A stretch of DNA of 64,000 nt from Plectrocnemia conspersa (GCA_009617715.1 VTFK01000651.1:1-64000), one strand, 5' to 3'. Shown: positions 15,153 to 27,429, counted from the first letter of the stretch. Notes: generated from the sequence alone by a model not told the origin. Translations and numbers: made by a program.

Positions 15153-15303
15153 GGTCAAAAGAGCGTGCGTCAAATGAGCGCGGTCATATAAGCGCTGCGT
15201 CATAAGAGCGTTTACCAAAGTAGCGCTGTAACAAAATCGCGTGCGTCAAATGCGCAGAGAGACATATGAGCGCTTTAAAAAAGAGAGCGCGTCAAAAGAG
15301 CGC
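15153..15303. repeat. array of ~15-bp GCGTCAAAAGAGCG units, left arm
   Basis: About ten imperfect units are read in a row, for example GGTCAAAAGAGCG, TGCGTCAAATGAGCG, CGGTCATATAAGCG, TGCGTCATAAGAGCG and TTTACCAAAGTAGCG. GCG borders are constant and the A/T centre varies. The mirror array is at 18341-18487. Such units in foldback arms are candidate transposase-binding sites or replication-slippage products. Confidence 0.75.
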
Positions 15304-15543
15304 AAAAATACTTGGAGAATATCAAGTAATGAATATTTTAGGAATTAGGAATATAAAATATAAGTAAATTGTGGGAAATTTACAAAGAATTAAAATTCAC
15401 GAAATATAGGCGGTAAAATTAGTATTTTATGTGCCAGAGAATAATGACGATTAAAATGATTAGTAAATGAAAACATTATTATTTATTAATCATTACGTAC
15501 ATACGAAAGTATGGCTCCCCATTTCCATACATACGATATACAT

Positions 15544-18101
15544 CAGTGAGATTAAGATTACTATAAATAATACTGTAAGATTTACAATATTTGACAAAAT
15601 ACCCTTTTTATCTATAACTAGCTTTGAATATCGCCCCAATATTTTTAGATATTATAATTTGGAAGATAAAGAATCTTGTGGTTTTTAAGAAAAATATTAA
15701 AAATAATCACTAAGATCGAATATTTAATTTTTTTGCAAAACAAGCACTACAACATTTTAAAACAATGCTCAATAAAAAGATCAAATCTCCTAAAAAGACT
15801 CCAATTGACCATTATACATTAATTTCAGTAGAAGAAAAAAATTGTAATTTCTTATTAGAAAACCCGATACCTTGGAAATATGAAAATGCTGTTATTCCCT
15901 AATGATATTTGAAATTAAAACCATATTTGGACATACCAAAATATTTAGGAATTTATTAAAACAGTTTTTAAAAAAATAATTAAATTTATCATAAAAAATG
16001 ATTACATTAAAAGATAATTCTAAAACTTGAAACTTGTACAAGATTTAATATTGGTAGAAATAGTCTTAGCATACTAAATGCTCTTGCTGCACTATCAATC
16101 CAGAAAGTGTAAAAAATAAATTAAATTAAAAATTAAAATGAAAATTAAAAAAAAAAATTGTAGAATTTACAATTTTAAAAGGGGACCATATATAAACTTC
16201 TTTTAGAAACAATATTTTTATTAGCTTAAAAATAATTAAAATAAAATAATCTCCCCTAGTAAATTGATTAGTGTTTTTATAAATCGATATATTATTTTAT
16301 AATTTCGGGTAAATGGATCTCTTGGTGCAGAGGTATTATATTAGGTTAACAATATTTACTTGGCGCACCATACCAATTAATTGTCATGATATTTAAGATT
16401 AAAATAAGCATAATCCATCTTGTTTTAAGTGGTTAGATATCGTTCCTACTACTATTACTGTCACAGTAATAACATTAATATATCGTTATTCTTAATTATA
16501 TGAATAATTTGTTAAAATAAATCAATATATGTATTTATAAATAATTAATAGTATTATTTGAGTTGTCGATAGTTGTCAATCACTGATTTAAATAGTGTGA
16601 GCGAAATAGCGAGCTCTGCTTGCATCTCGCTTTTTTTCCGTCATACTAAAATCGTTTTTATTTGATAACAGACACAATATTAAGTAAGAATTATGCACAA
16701 TTAGAGCATATTATCCCATATGATAAAAATATAGATACCCTTCGAAGGAAAAAATGAGTTTAATTGCCACCGTAAATTATCGGTGTCAATTATCGGTCTT
16801 AACACCACGCGAAACGACCATATTCCGATTAAAAATTTTACAATAAACTTATTATTGAGTTATTTGCATAAGTTTAAAATTGAATATTACTAAAATGTGT
16901 TTACCGGAAGTTTTTTTACCATTAGTAAATTAAAATTAGCAAAATTAGCTCAAACACAAAGCCAATAAATGCATTTCAAGTTTTGTCGACGTAAATTGGA
17001 ATACACTCGGATGTCGACACATTGTTACGAGCACAAAGGGTTAACTAGTATATATTCAAAAGACACAGAAAATTCCAAAGACATTACCTTGTCCTTCGGC
17101 GTGACGGATCGTGCGGGGGGAGGGGGGCATCGGCGCGGCGTCTGTAACGACGCCAGCGCCACGCGCCACGCGCCGCGCCGATGCAATAAACACTATTATA
17201 CACACTACACTAATTTCAATTATACACTGCTTAATTCTAACACATACACTCAGTTACACTATCACTTTATAATTAAAAACATCGAAACGGATATTATTAT
17301 AAAAAAATAAGAACGAGAACACTTATTCGAGAAAAATGTAACAAAACAATTTGTTCGACTGTTTACGACCGCGGTCGCGTAGCTACTGGTGTTTTTTTTA
17401 AATATTTATAGATGCATCCAGACAATTCAAGGTTATGCTTCATTAAAAATAACAAATGTCATTCACCTCTTTGTCTATTTTTAAAATATTTATCTCTAAT
17501 TCGAATTATTTTAATACAAGTTGTTTGTTTTTTTAATGCGAGAGTGACGCGAAGGTCACCTTGCTGTTGTTGTTGACCTATTTAAAGTATAATGTCAAAC
17601 ATTTCAAGTTTATTTATATGAAAAATATTATTAAAATCTAAAAATAGTTAAAACATTAATTTTGCTGAATTCAATTTAATTATCAAAAAGGGAGTTACTT
17701 ACGATTTTTTAAATACTAAAATTAAAATTAAAATTATGTTTACGATAATAAGACTTAAAGTAGTAATTGGTGAATCTTTATGATTCTTTTGTTAGTCTTA
17801 TATTTAGTTTTAATGTGTTATTACTAGAGACCTAAATTTTTCGCGATTACGATTAAACTATTTTTTGTGAATTTCGTGTTCCTTCCATCAGTTACTTAAG
17901 CCGAAGGACCCCAAAATCCAACCGCGATGCTGTGAAAATTGAATATTATATTTTATTTATCACATATAATTAATATACCTGCCCTATAACTGTACGCATT
18001 TATTGCTAGTCGAGTCGACAATTATTTGTCAATTTAATGAAACATTACAGAACAAATCTAATGATAAATTCAAAACCAGCGTTTCATTTTAATAAAAATA
18101 T
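15544..18101. other. interior of the foldback element
   Basis: Mostly AT-rich. A short frame starting at about 15764 (MLNKKIKSPKKTPIDHY) is not recognised. From 16560 to 17190 the sequence becomes unique and less AT-rich, like the host islands elsewhere in the window, and includes a GC-rich hairpin at 17128-17183. No domain of a Mutator, hAT or other transposase is visible. The interior may be captured host DNA or an eroded transposon core. Confidence 0.45.
17128..17183. repeat. GC-rich perfect hairpin
   Basis: CATCGGCGCGGCG (17128-17140) is repeated inverted as CGCCGCGCCGATG (17171-17183), 13 of 13 pairs, around a 30-base GC-rich loop containing CGCCACGCGCCACGCG. It directly follows a G-run (GGGGGGAGGGGGG). 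In such AT-rich DNA this is a striking structured GC island. Confidence 0.75.
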
Positions 18102-18496
18102 ATGTATATCGTACGTATGGGGATGGGGAGCCATACTTGAGTATGTACGTAATAATTAATAAATAATAATGTTTTTATTGACTAATCATTTTAATTGTCA
18201 TTACGCTCTGGCACATAAAATACTAATTTTACCGCCTATATCTCGTGAATTTTTATTTTTTGAAATTTCTCACAATTTACATATATTTTGTGTACCTAAT
18301 TCCTAAAATATTCATTACTTGATTTTCTCAAAGTATTTTTGCGCTCTTATGACGTGCTTTCTTTTGTCAAACGCTCATATGACTGTCTGCGCATTTGACG
18401 CACGCTACTTTGGTAAACGCTCTTATGACGCAGCGCTTATATTGCAGCGCTCTTTTGACGCACGCCCATTTGTCCGCGCTCATTTGTGACGTTGCC
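18102..18496. repeat. right inverted arm of the foldback element
   Basis: Inverted copy of 15146-15543. The order from outside inward is the ~15-bp unit array (18341-18487), the AT-rich segment with CCTAATTCCTAAAATATTC, and ATGGGGAGCCATAC. Similarity stops at GTATATCGTACG next to the interior. Confidence 0.8.
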
Positions 18497-18505
18497 ACTA
18501 AAAAC
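18497..18505. repeat. 9-bp target site duplication, right copy
   Basis: ACTAAAAAC, identical to 15137-15145. Confidence 0.75.
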
Positions 18506-20990
18506 AGGTATATAAAAATCAATTTGTCTTAAATAATCTAAGAAGTAACTTAATTTTTGATATTAATAAACAGATTTTGAGATGGAAGTATAACGTATAA
18601 AGCTCTTTAGCAATATTAGTAATACGAATCCAACGATTATAACAAAATAGATTAAAAGTGTAAAAATCAATACAAAAAGCTAAAGGTCGCAATAAAAAAA
18701 CTTAAGTTTAAGTTAGGTTTTTTTATTAGTACTTGAGATAAAAATAAAAAAAAATCTCATAGTTGCTAGAATGTCATATTTTTAGCTGTAAGTCAAAATT
18801 TAACAATAGATTTTCGAAATATATTGGTTTTCACAAGTTTATGAACTAGAGAAGCTTTTTGTATAATACGAGTCTTGATTTTTAGTGTCCCGATGATTTA
18901 GATGCTTATCGACTTTTGATGAAGTCTAACATAAAAAATATTAGCACATTCAATTAAACAATAAAGCTCTAATTGATACTAACAGAAATTAAAGTAGACG
19001 ATAATCAGAAGAGTGAAACAATATTGTATTTCATGCTTTATGATTTTTAACAAATAAAGCTCAGAGTTAATTTAAAAAAAAGCTTGCACAGAAATTTTGA
19101 AGAACGCTGCAGTTTATACGGCTTATATTTGTAAACCTATATAAGTATGTGCATAATAAATTAACTTATTAAAAAAATATTAAAATAAAAATTGCTTAAA
19201 AATGTCTTTGAAACCTGACTTAATTAACATTATAATATTCCGCAAAGACTAAGAAGTTCGGTGAACGCTGCTTTATACCTATCGATCAAAGTTGTACCCA
19301 GAAAGTTAATATACTATAGAATTTAAAATGGCGCTCCTACCTCAAACAAACAACAACGTAGTAAAAAAAAAAGCTCTCGCGGAAAGTTTATTCATAACTC
19401 AACGCTGATAAAAACAATATCCCTGCAAAAGTTTATAATAACTGCGAAAAACTCATTATGTTCACCATTTACCTCAAGTTTTATTGCTTTTGCTGGTCTC
19501 GTCGCTAACGCTTATGCATAAACAGGTTAAAAAAGCACAAGAAATAAGATCTAATCAATATGTTGCTTGACTTATCGTCTACAGAATTGAATTTTAAATT
19601 AAAAAAATAAATTTATTTACATCTAAGGATTATTATTAGATGAAAGATAATATATATATTTTACAAAAATATAAACAATTAAGATTATATCAATCATACG
19701 TAAAATTGTTATTAAAATTAAATTTATAACTTATTTCGACCGGTATTATGGTTAAAAATAATAAAGTATGCATAAAATAAATAGACATACATAATCCAAT
19801 ATGTTTTGTATTATATTAATGTCTCAGCATCCCAAGCAGTTTGTCATGGACGAAAGAGCCGGAATACCTTTGTGGGCCTTTGTTTATTTACGTTTGGGTA
19901 ATTTATGCTTGCAAAGCAAAGTCAAGGGTTTCTTGCCAGTGTTAATAATGCAAGTACTAAACATTGGACAACACCCTCGCAAATAACACCAGGAAAATAA
20001 TTAACCCTTACCCTTAAAAACAATAATAGAAAAGAGTACTTTAAATTCAATAAGACGTGAGATAATGACCTACTATTTTTTTATTACCTATCTGTCCATA
20101 TTAAGAATGCACTATTTCATCGTATTGCTCTTCAAAGTTTTCAATGATTTTTCACGATTTTTTTATTATCTTAATGTCCAAAAAACTTTAGAAGACTAAC
20201 TATTGTAATCAATGACAACTGTTCCTAACATTATAAAAATATTGAAAGAATCAAAGCTATAATTAAATATATATTTTACATCACCTTCCTAGTTTCATGA
20301 ATTACATGTTTGTAAAAAACGCAAAAATAATACAGATTATTTCAAGACATTTGTGTAAATGATGTAATTTGTATTTATTAATCAATAAACTATTTTTTTA
20401 AGTCTAATAATATCCAAGTTGTGTGAAAAAGTTGCTTTAAAACCGCGTTTATATTTTTCTAAATATCTAGTCATTTTCTTTAATTTCATTTCAATGCAGT
20501 TTTCATTTTTTAATATAATTTGCTATAAAACAGAGTATCCTATCTTTATATTCTAATTATCTAACAACAATATTTTTTTATAATTTACTTAATCTCTTTA
20601 GGACTATGGTTCCAAAAGATATTAAACTGTGATATTTCTATATATAGTATATAGAAGTATATAAGCATACTTCTATATTTTTGCTTGGATTTAGGCAAAA
20701 CAGACTTTATTTTCATTGTTTAAGCAGATATCAGACTAAGCTATTTTATATTCCATAATTATTATTTCGCTTAAGCGTCATTTTGCCATTTAAATTTAAC
20801 TCTTTATATTTACAAAATAAATTGAACTATCAACACAATTTATAAATCGTGCGGATAATCGCATGTTTCTACGACTAAATTTTAATCTACGCATCTCAAA
20901 ACGACACCAAGCAAATATGTAATTACAATGTACACACATTCAAAGGACAGATCTTCATTTTGACACACTCTCCAATATTTACAGTGCTTG
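18506..20990. other. AT-rich stretch
   Basis: No gene or repeat family recognised. Positions 19240-19530 are less AT-rich and unique (AAAATGGCGCTCCTACC, AGCTCTCGCGG). A perfect 12-bp inverted repeat (ATATAGAAGTAT) with a 6-base spacer lies at 20649-20678. Confidence 0.4.
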
Positions 20991-21420
20991 AATAAACAAG
21001 GGTGTGTAACGCGCAATGAACTAATTAAGAAACGAATATTGCTCCACTAGTACTGAGCCCAGGGTTAGCTCCAACCACCCTCGTGTGTATACATACATGT
21101 AATAGGTATGTACTCACTCTCACCTCACTCCCTTAACGCAAGTTTGTCTCTGACAAGCGAAATGAGTTTGTGTGAAACTTGCAGGGAGATAAGGGCATTG
21201 CTGCAGCTGTTGCCAATGTTTATTCTACCCTTAAAACAAATCTTGATGGCACGGGGGAAGGTTTGTCTTCATCCGACCGTAGTTCGTTAAGTTCGTGTTT
21301 ATACCTATATGGAAATGCTATGTTTTTAAAGCCAAATGAGAATCTGAGCTTCGGTTTTATATATTTGGTTGCAATCCTACATATAGTATATATTTATTGT
21401 GAATATAAAATATAATACTT
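20990..21420. other. less AT-rich block with one weak exon-like segment
   Basis: A unique block. On the + strand, TTGCAG at 21179-21184 is followed by an open stretch reading GDKGIAAAVANVYSTLKTN up to about 21260, before a weak GTTTGT donor. The composition looks coding, but I recognise no protein and the donor is poor, so I do not call a gene. Confidence 0.2.
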
Positions 21421-22686
21421 TTATTTCATAAATAAGTCTTATGACTTGAGGTTTTTAATAAAATATTCCACTTGTGGCATAATTTATTTAATTTTATAAT
21501 TAGGAATGTTACCCTGAATAAAATTCAACAAGCACAATAAAAAAAATATGATAATATTTTAAAGTTGAATTTTATAAAGTCCCACATTGCAAAAAGTATG
21601 GATTTTATCAATATTTGCATGCTATAGAAATGCTGCAGAGAAAAAATTGTTAATGATGTAATAACATTTAATATATAAACTAAATTTCTGTGTAAACTTA
21701 TATGGAAATTAAAATTAGGTCGTATAGTTAAAATTAGAACGTGTTTGGTGACAATGGAATAGTAAAGTTTTTATCGGTATTAGTAAATGTAACACCAAAA
21801 ACAAAAAAGAATAGAAAAATATCGAAAGACTCAGTGGTGCTAAACTATTAATATTTTACAGTTCTTAAGTACTAAAAAAATATAGTATAAATATAAATAT
21901 CTATAAATATATTTTGATGTAAAATGAACGCATTTTTAATTTTTATTTTTATTGATTTAATTTCGTTCGCATGTAAAATAAAACACTTTTAGAATCAAAA
22001 TTATTACTTAATATATGCTTTGTGTTGTTTAAAAAAATAAGTAACAAACGTAATATTTTTTTACAAATTATAAAACGCACTGTAACCAATGAACCAAATG
22101 CATTCTAAGACATTTAATACTATAAAGTAACAGTCTGGAAGCCATACGTAAAATAGCCATCATGTTATGAGATCTCAAAATAATATTTGCATCGTTTTTG
22201 AAAGATCTACTTAAGATACCATAAAATATTTTGAAATTATTGTGTGAGAGTTCTATTAATCAAATTTAAAAGTCAATGAAACGACAATTGTGATTTTACC
22301 AATGAAATAAAGATCAATTGGTTCGTTGTCTATGATGCATTGAGAGATTATGCAAAATACTACATAGACTTTAAGCAATAAAAAAAGATTAATAATTTGA
22401 CAACAGCGCTTGGCGTTACCGATAAATATATAATTCGTGCAGGACACCATGTATTGCACAATAACCACAAACTTACCAAAGCTAATAATAATCAAAAACC
22501 ACCGCAGCATAAAAACTAAACTTAAGCAAAATCAAGACACACGCCAATAATTACTTTAATACATATATATCTTAAAATGAAATGACTAGAATGGCCCAAG
22601 GTTACATAAGAATCTAAGATAATACCTAATGTCGATCTTAAGTGTTAGGTGACATGATTTCGTAAAAGTGATCCCAATCGTTAAGA
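21420..22686. other. AT-rich gene-free stretch
   Basis: AT-rich DNA with no recognisable feature. If the signal-peptide exon to its right is real, this is the start of that gene's first coding intron. Confidence 0.4.
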
Positions 22687-22709
22687 TTAAAAAGAAATAT
22701 TTAACTCAC

Positions 22710-22815
22710 CATAATTTGAATGGAACAGTGTCGCCAGTAGAACGAGTCCCACGATTTTCCCCGGCACTCCAGGACTCGCCATGGTTCTAAGAATATCTCC
22801 CATGGCCTTCAGCAT
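22710..22815 (-). CDS. first coding exon of a secreted or membrane protein (signal peptide), partial
   Basis: On the minus strand an open frame carries three in-frame ATGs: 22815 (MLKAM), 22803 (context GGCCATGGG) and 22782 (context AACCATGGC, a near-ideal start). From 22782 it reads MASPGVPGKIVGLVLLATLF and then HSNY, a classical signal peptide: short polar start, one Lys, then the hydrophobic core IVGLVLLATLF. The frame runs into GTGAGT at 22709-22704, a good 5' splice site. The exon would end at 22710 in phase 1, the usual arrangement for signal-peptide exons of immunoglobulin-superfamily and other extracellular proteins. A short out-of-frame upstream ORF (MCRSRVVRLG...) lies just 5' of the ATGs and could limit translation. 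The downstream exons are not identifiable in this window, so the protein is unknown. The exon itself is fairly likely. Its identity is open. Confidence 0.55.
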
Positions 22816-23330
22816 GTATTCAATTTTCACTCCACTATCACATAAACAGTACACTTTGAGTACCGAGGCGCACGACACGAGAGCGACACATTTTAACAAA
22901 ATTACCCCAATAGGTCAGGCCACGTGATCACGTAACTCCCCACTCCGTGTTCTTCATCGTTCGTGACTACTGTAAAAGGGTATACGTACATATGTATATA
23001 CTAGTAATAATATTTCCTTACACGCGTTATTCTCTACCGAAAACGCTTTAGCGTATTGAATTTTATTATACGGCGCGTATCCAATGTTATATTAAATATC
23101 GCGACATGATTTATCGCGGAAAACTTTAGTCCCGCTCTTTTTTTATTTTCGCCCGATAAGATTTTTTTATTTTTTTATTTTTCGGGCGAGAATATAATAA
23201 ATATATTTTTTCTCGCGTGCTTCATGTTACTGTTGTTGTTGTTGTTTTTTTTTTCCTCGTGTGCGTGGTCAGTCAATAGCGGCGTTTGACCTGAAACAGA
23301 ACAGAAAGATTGAAATTAGATAAGGCGTGG
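22816..23330 (-). promoter_or_regulatory. candidate 5' UTR/promoter region of the signal-peptide exon
   Basis: This block upstream of the exon is non-repetitive and less AT-rich. It contains GGCCACGTGATCACGTAAC (two overlapping CACGTG/CACGTA-type E-boxes), several CGCG-containing words and a TGTTGTTGTTGTTG run. No TATA or initiator position can be fixed by eye, and further noncoding 5' exons could exist. The promoter role is inferred only from position. Confidence 0.25.
23149..23188. repeat. short hairpin with T-rich loop
   Basis: TCGCCCGA and TCGGGCGA form an 8-bp perfect inverted pair around a T-rich spacer built from repeated TTTTTTA. It lies within the region upstream of the signal-peptide exon. 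Confidence 0.5.
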
Positions 23331-26300
23331 AGCTGTTTAACCCTTTTACGGCGTTATGGACAATATATACCACACGATATAAGATAAATATGTATACTTT
23401 TTGTTTTATTAAAAATTTGTATCGTACCTGCTAAAAAAATAGATAAAAATCAATACAAACATAATGTACAAATCAATCGTATTAAAAACACTATATGATG
23501 GCACTAAAGCTATCATCATCATTATATTTTAATTACATCTTTTAATCATACTATTTCGTATTATATATATATATATAAAAAAAATACATCAAGAATATTA
23601 TTAACATTATTAAAAAAAGTTTTTCTGTGCAGCATCTTAAAATCTATATATTTTCATATTTATATGTTCTTATTCTAATAGAAAATTATTAAAAATATGG
23701 GGAAAAAATATATATAAAAAATTATTTGATTTTTATAAATTAACTGTATATTATCTTTATTTTCTAAATATTATTTACAATTCTCATATCACAACTATAT
23801 TTTTTTCATTATGATATTTATAAATACATATGTATCTACCGTATACAATATATGTTACAGTGAATGTGAATTTTTCATTTAATATATATTTTTAGTAGTA
23901 TAAATATAATAAGCAAATACATTGTCATCGGTAGATATATATTCACTAGCAAAAATGTAATATAGCCGATGACGCTAGAGTAAATATAGGCTGCTCTAAA
24001 TTGTCTATAAATCTTAATTTTTGCGTAACGTTTATTTGCTGTTAAAACCTAAGTCTAACTTAAACGAATTAACCAAATTTAGCCTGAGCTAATATATGTT
24101 CAAAAATAATATTTTATAATAAAATAATAAAAAGTGCATTAAAGGGTTGGTATTAAATGTATGTAAATCAACATCTGCCTTGTTTATTTTTAATTTCACT
24201 TAATTGCGTGTTTTCAACAAATCAGAAGAGGCGGTCGAATAACTTAGACATAATTAATTCAGGGCAATTAAGTTTAATGACAATTATATTTCACAGAAAA
24301 ACACACACACCCTGTGTATAGCACAATGTGTATAAAACAGCATTAATTTGCGTAAGGAAGATTAATGGTTTCCTATGAAGCTTTGTCGTGCAATTTCTTG
24401 ACGCTTGTACATTGTTAATCTGTCACAGTTTTACGTCACAAACATTTTTCAAAACCACTTTTCGGAAATGAATGATAGTACTTAAAGTAAAAAAATTAAA
24501 TTAGTGTTTAAAATACGTTTTAGCTAATATTTCTAACATTGAAACGTTGAACACAGCTTAAATTAAACATAATATTTTATATCTACAATAACATTTATAA
24601 AAATATTTAATAATCCCTCTTAGAATCGTTGTTTTCTGCGTATCATTTTGGCGATATTATGTCTTTAACCTAATAAGTTTTTATTTTTATTTACCTAAAA
24701 CCTAATAAAATACCGCGGATATACCTTTTTAAAAATTATTTACTCCTGATATTTCTTTAACAACCGTTTCAAACGTTCAAGCATACTTTAACAAGTACCA
24801 AGTCAATCTTTATTTATTACCTGTTTGATCGTTCTATTCTGTAACTGTTATAATATAAATTTGTCCGCTTTATTGAACATTTGTAATATAGTGATATTTG
24901 AAACGAGGCAATACAATTATATTGTAAATCGTTTTTTTACCTTCTATTTTTATCGTAGCAATTAAATTTAATTTATTTTTCCATTTATGATTTATTTATA
25001 TATATGTGTAAAGGAAAACAGCTTTAAAGTAATTCAGAAAAAATACATATAAAAGACCACCATGATCTATCAACTGCGAGTATCTGGATGAAAATAAATC
25101 TATACTATCCGACAGCTGTACTTATATGAGGGTTGTCTAAATGCTCTAGAACTTAAGTGTTTGTAATAAGGTGGCACACAATAATTAAATTCTTCCAGAA
25201 TCTCTGTATTGGATATCTATTATTATCAAACAGCGGCTTAAGAAAGTGCTTTCCCAAGTATACTCATCAACGCCAAAGTAGTGAATCATATCCTAACATA
25301 CCTTTTTAGAATTATTAAGTATTCCTTTCTATACAGATATCTAAAAACATTTTCTATTATAAGCATGCTACTGAGCACTAGACGATTATATGAATTACAT
25401 ATTGTTTTCAAGCTTTTCTTGAGACAAAGTTAATAATAAAGGCTTTCTGCTTATGTTTTATATATACTGATGATTTTTTAGTTCACAAATTCAAAGCAAT
25501 TACCACTTATTGCCATCAATTTTATAATCGATATTAAATCAATAAAAAGGTGCGTCATTAAAATGTAATTTCGAAAACAATGTACTAGCTATATGACCCA
25601 AAATAATCATGTAGTTTAAATAAATAAGAAATACGTTGTTTTGAGATATTATAACTTACGGTTTTTTAAAAACTGAAAGACCGCAAAAACAATTAACCCA
25701 AGCAGGTAGAAAAACCACATATTTAGACGCATGCGCCTTGAAGTGGCGCTAAAATAATCTAAAAAAAAATTTTTATTTAAAGTATAATCTCCTCTCCTCG
25801 CAATAGAAAAATCATTTTAATTTAATATTTGAAATAATCGATATTTTAGACTTGACTTCAGCATCAATAAAGCATACGCTTAATCTGCAAAGATGTCCCA
25901 GTATACGCCTTAACCTTTTAGATGATTTCATCAAGATAGTTGTGTAACCTAAGATTAAATACAATCTTTATTTATTGCGATTCACGACACAAATGATTTA
26001 TTACGTATCTAGTATTTATATAAATATCAATTGTTGTAACATATTTTTTTGCAAATACATATTAAATAATAATATTTATTTAATATGTATTTTTAGTAGT
26101 TAAATTTTAAACTCTTACTGTGCATAAACGTTTTAAAAACATAAGGCGTTTACGTTTATGTTCTTTCAGGCGTAATAATACCCGTGGTTTCAGCACACAT
26201 ATTAATACGTTGTGCATGACTAAGGGATAATAAGGTTGATCCCATCAACTCAATGATGTTCTGAAAAAAGCCTTAATAAGGGCTGCCTAGCATACATAAA

Positions 26301-27420
26301 ATCAAGGCAGGAGTTTGTGCGCCCTAATTAACGAGCCCTTTAATTAGCCAAAACTTAATACGATGTAATAGAGGATTTGGGTCAAATCAGTTAACGGATA
26401 CGTATCCTTTACAGCCATTAAGGTAAATTAAAAATATATTCGTAAGCATAATTCAGTAATGTATTTACAGGAAACTTAATTTTAAATTAGCTAATTGAAT
26501 CATTACTTTTTAAATAGTTTTTTTTATCTATGTATATAATTTAGTTTTTTGTTATTGTTAATTATAATAATATTATTAATTAAGCTAGTATTTTGAAGTT
26601 TAAGAGGTGATTTTATAGTAAAAATAAATTATATTTCAGTAAATTATTATGTTTGGGAATTTTTATTAATTCATATTGTATGCATTAAAAATAAACAGGT
26701 TATACAATTAATTAATTAAAATAAATCAGAGCTTGTACCAACTTGTCATTTAATTTATTATGAGATATTATGATATAATCATTAATACAAAATAATGATC
26801 ATTTTCTGATATACAAAATAATCCTTTGAGAATTCAAGCAATCGATTATGAAATTAGAATGACATATTTTTAAGAAAGACTAAGAGACGAATTAAATAGT
26901 ATATTTCTAATTTTTGTAGTATATATCCCTGCCGTTAAAAATACTTTCCCGCTTTCTATTGATGTTAGCTAAATTGTAAGTAAGGATTTTGATAAAAAAA
27001 ATGGATCTTAAGTCTATTTTTAAGGGTTTTTATTTTATTGCTTAATTTTTCTTTGATTTTCAACGTTATATTATGCAGTATCCGATTACAAACTATCTAA
27101 ATAAAAAAAAAATGTAATACATCTTCCCTTATATTTAAATATTTTTTAAGCAACTTTGACAATGGTTTTCATTGATAACATTTCAAATTTATGATTTTAG
27201 TCCTGCATATATTTCAAGTAATAAGGTAATAATAATTTTAGGGCAATTTTTCAGTAAAAAAAGTTTTTGTTCCTGAGACATTGACATGAGATTGTCCCGA
27301 TATGGAATCCCTAGTTAGAACATTTTAAAAGAGCCGCGGATACATTCGTTTAAAAAAATAGATATAACATGTAATTTTAAAAATGTTCTTTAAAAACGAA
27401 GAATAATATGATATAATTAT
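23331..27420. other. AT-rich stretch with two less AT-rich islands
   Basis: Mostly AT-rich, including a short (TA)n run near 23560. Positions 24200-24460 and 26160-26430 are unique and less AT-rich. The second carries CCCTAATTAACGAGCCC followed by TTTAATTAGCC (26322-26349), two homeodomain-type TAATTA cores in a GC-containing setting. A perfect 17-bp inverted repeat (AAATACATATTAAATAA) with a 6-base spacer spans 26053-26092. No coding sequence is seen. Confidence 0.4.
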
Positions 27421-27429
27421 AGAAATTTT

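Larger units (their letters stand above)
15146..18496. mobile_element. foldback (Mutator/FB-like) element with ~395-bp inverted arms
   Basis: The left arm (15146-15543) and right arm (18102-18496) are inverted copies that stay highly similar throughout. Matching landmarks are the array of GCGTCAAA..GAGCG words, AATGAATATTTTAGGAATTAGG, GGCGGTAAAATTAGTATTTT and GTATGGCTCCCCAT. The termini are GGCAGCCGGTCAAAAGAGCG and, inverted, GGCAACGTCACAAATGAGCG. A perfect 9-bp duplication (ACTAAAAAC) flanks the whole. Known Mutator-like and Drosophila FB elements make 9-bp duplications and can have long arms made of short tandem units, so I place it there by analogy. No transposase is recognisable in the 2.56-kb interior, so it is probably non-autonomous. 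Confidence 0.8.

Noticed and set aside
15153..15303. Repeated units considered as a CRISPR array
   Set aside because: Units are adjacent and imperfect with no unique spacers of constant length, and they lie in the inverted arms of a transposon in eukaryotic DNA.
16969..17310. 113-codon frame inside the foldback element
   Set aside because: It crosses the G-run and the GC hairpin and shows no protein-like conservation pattern.
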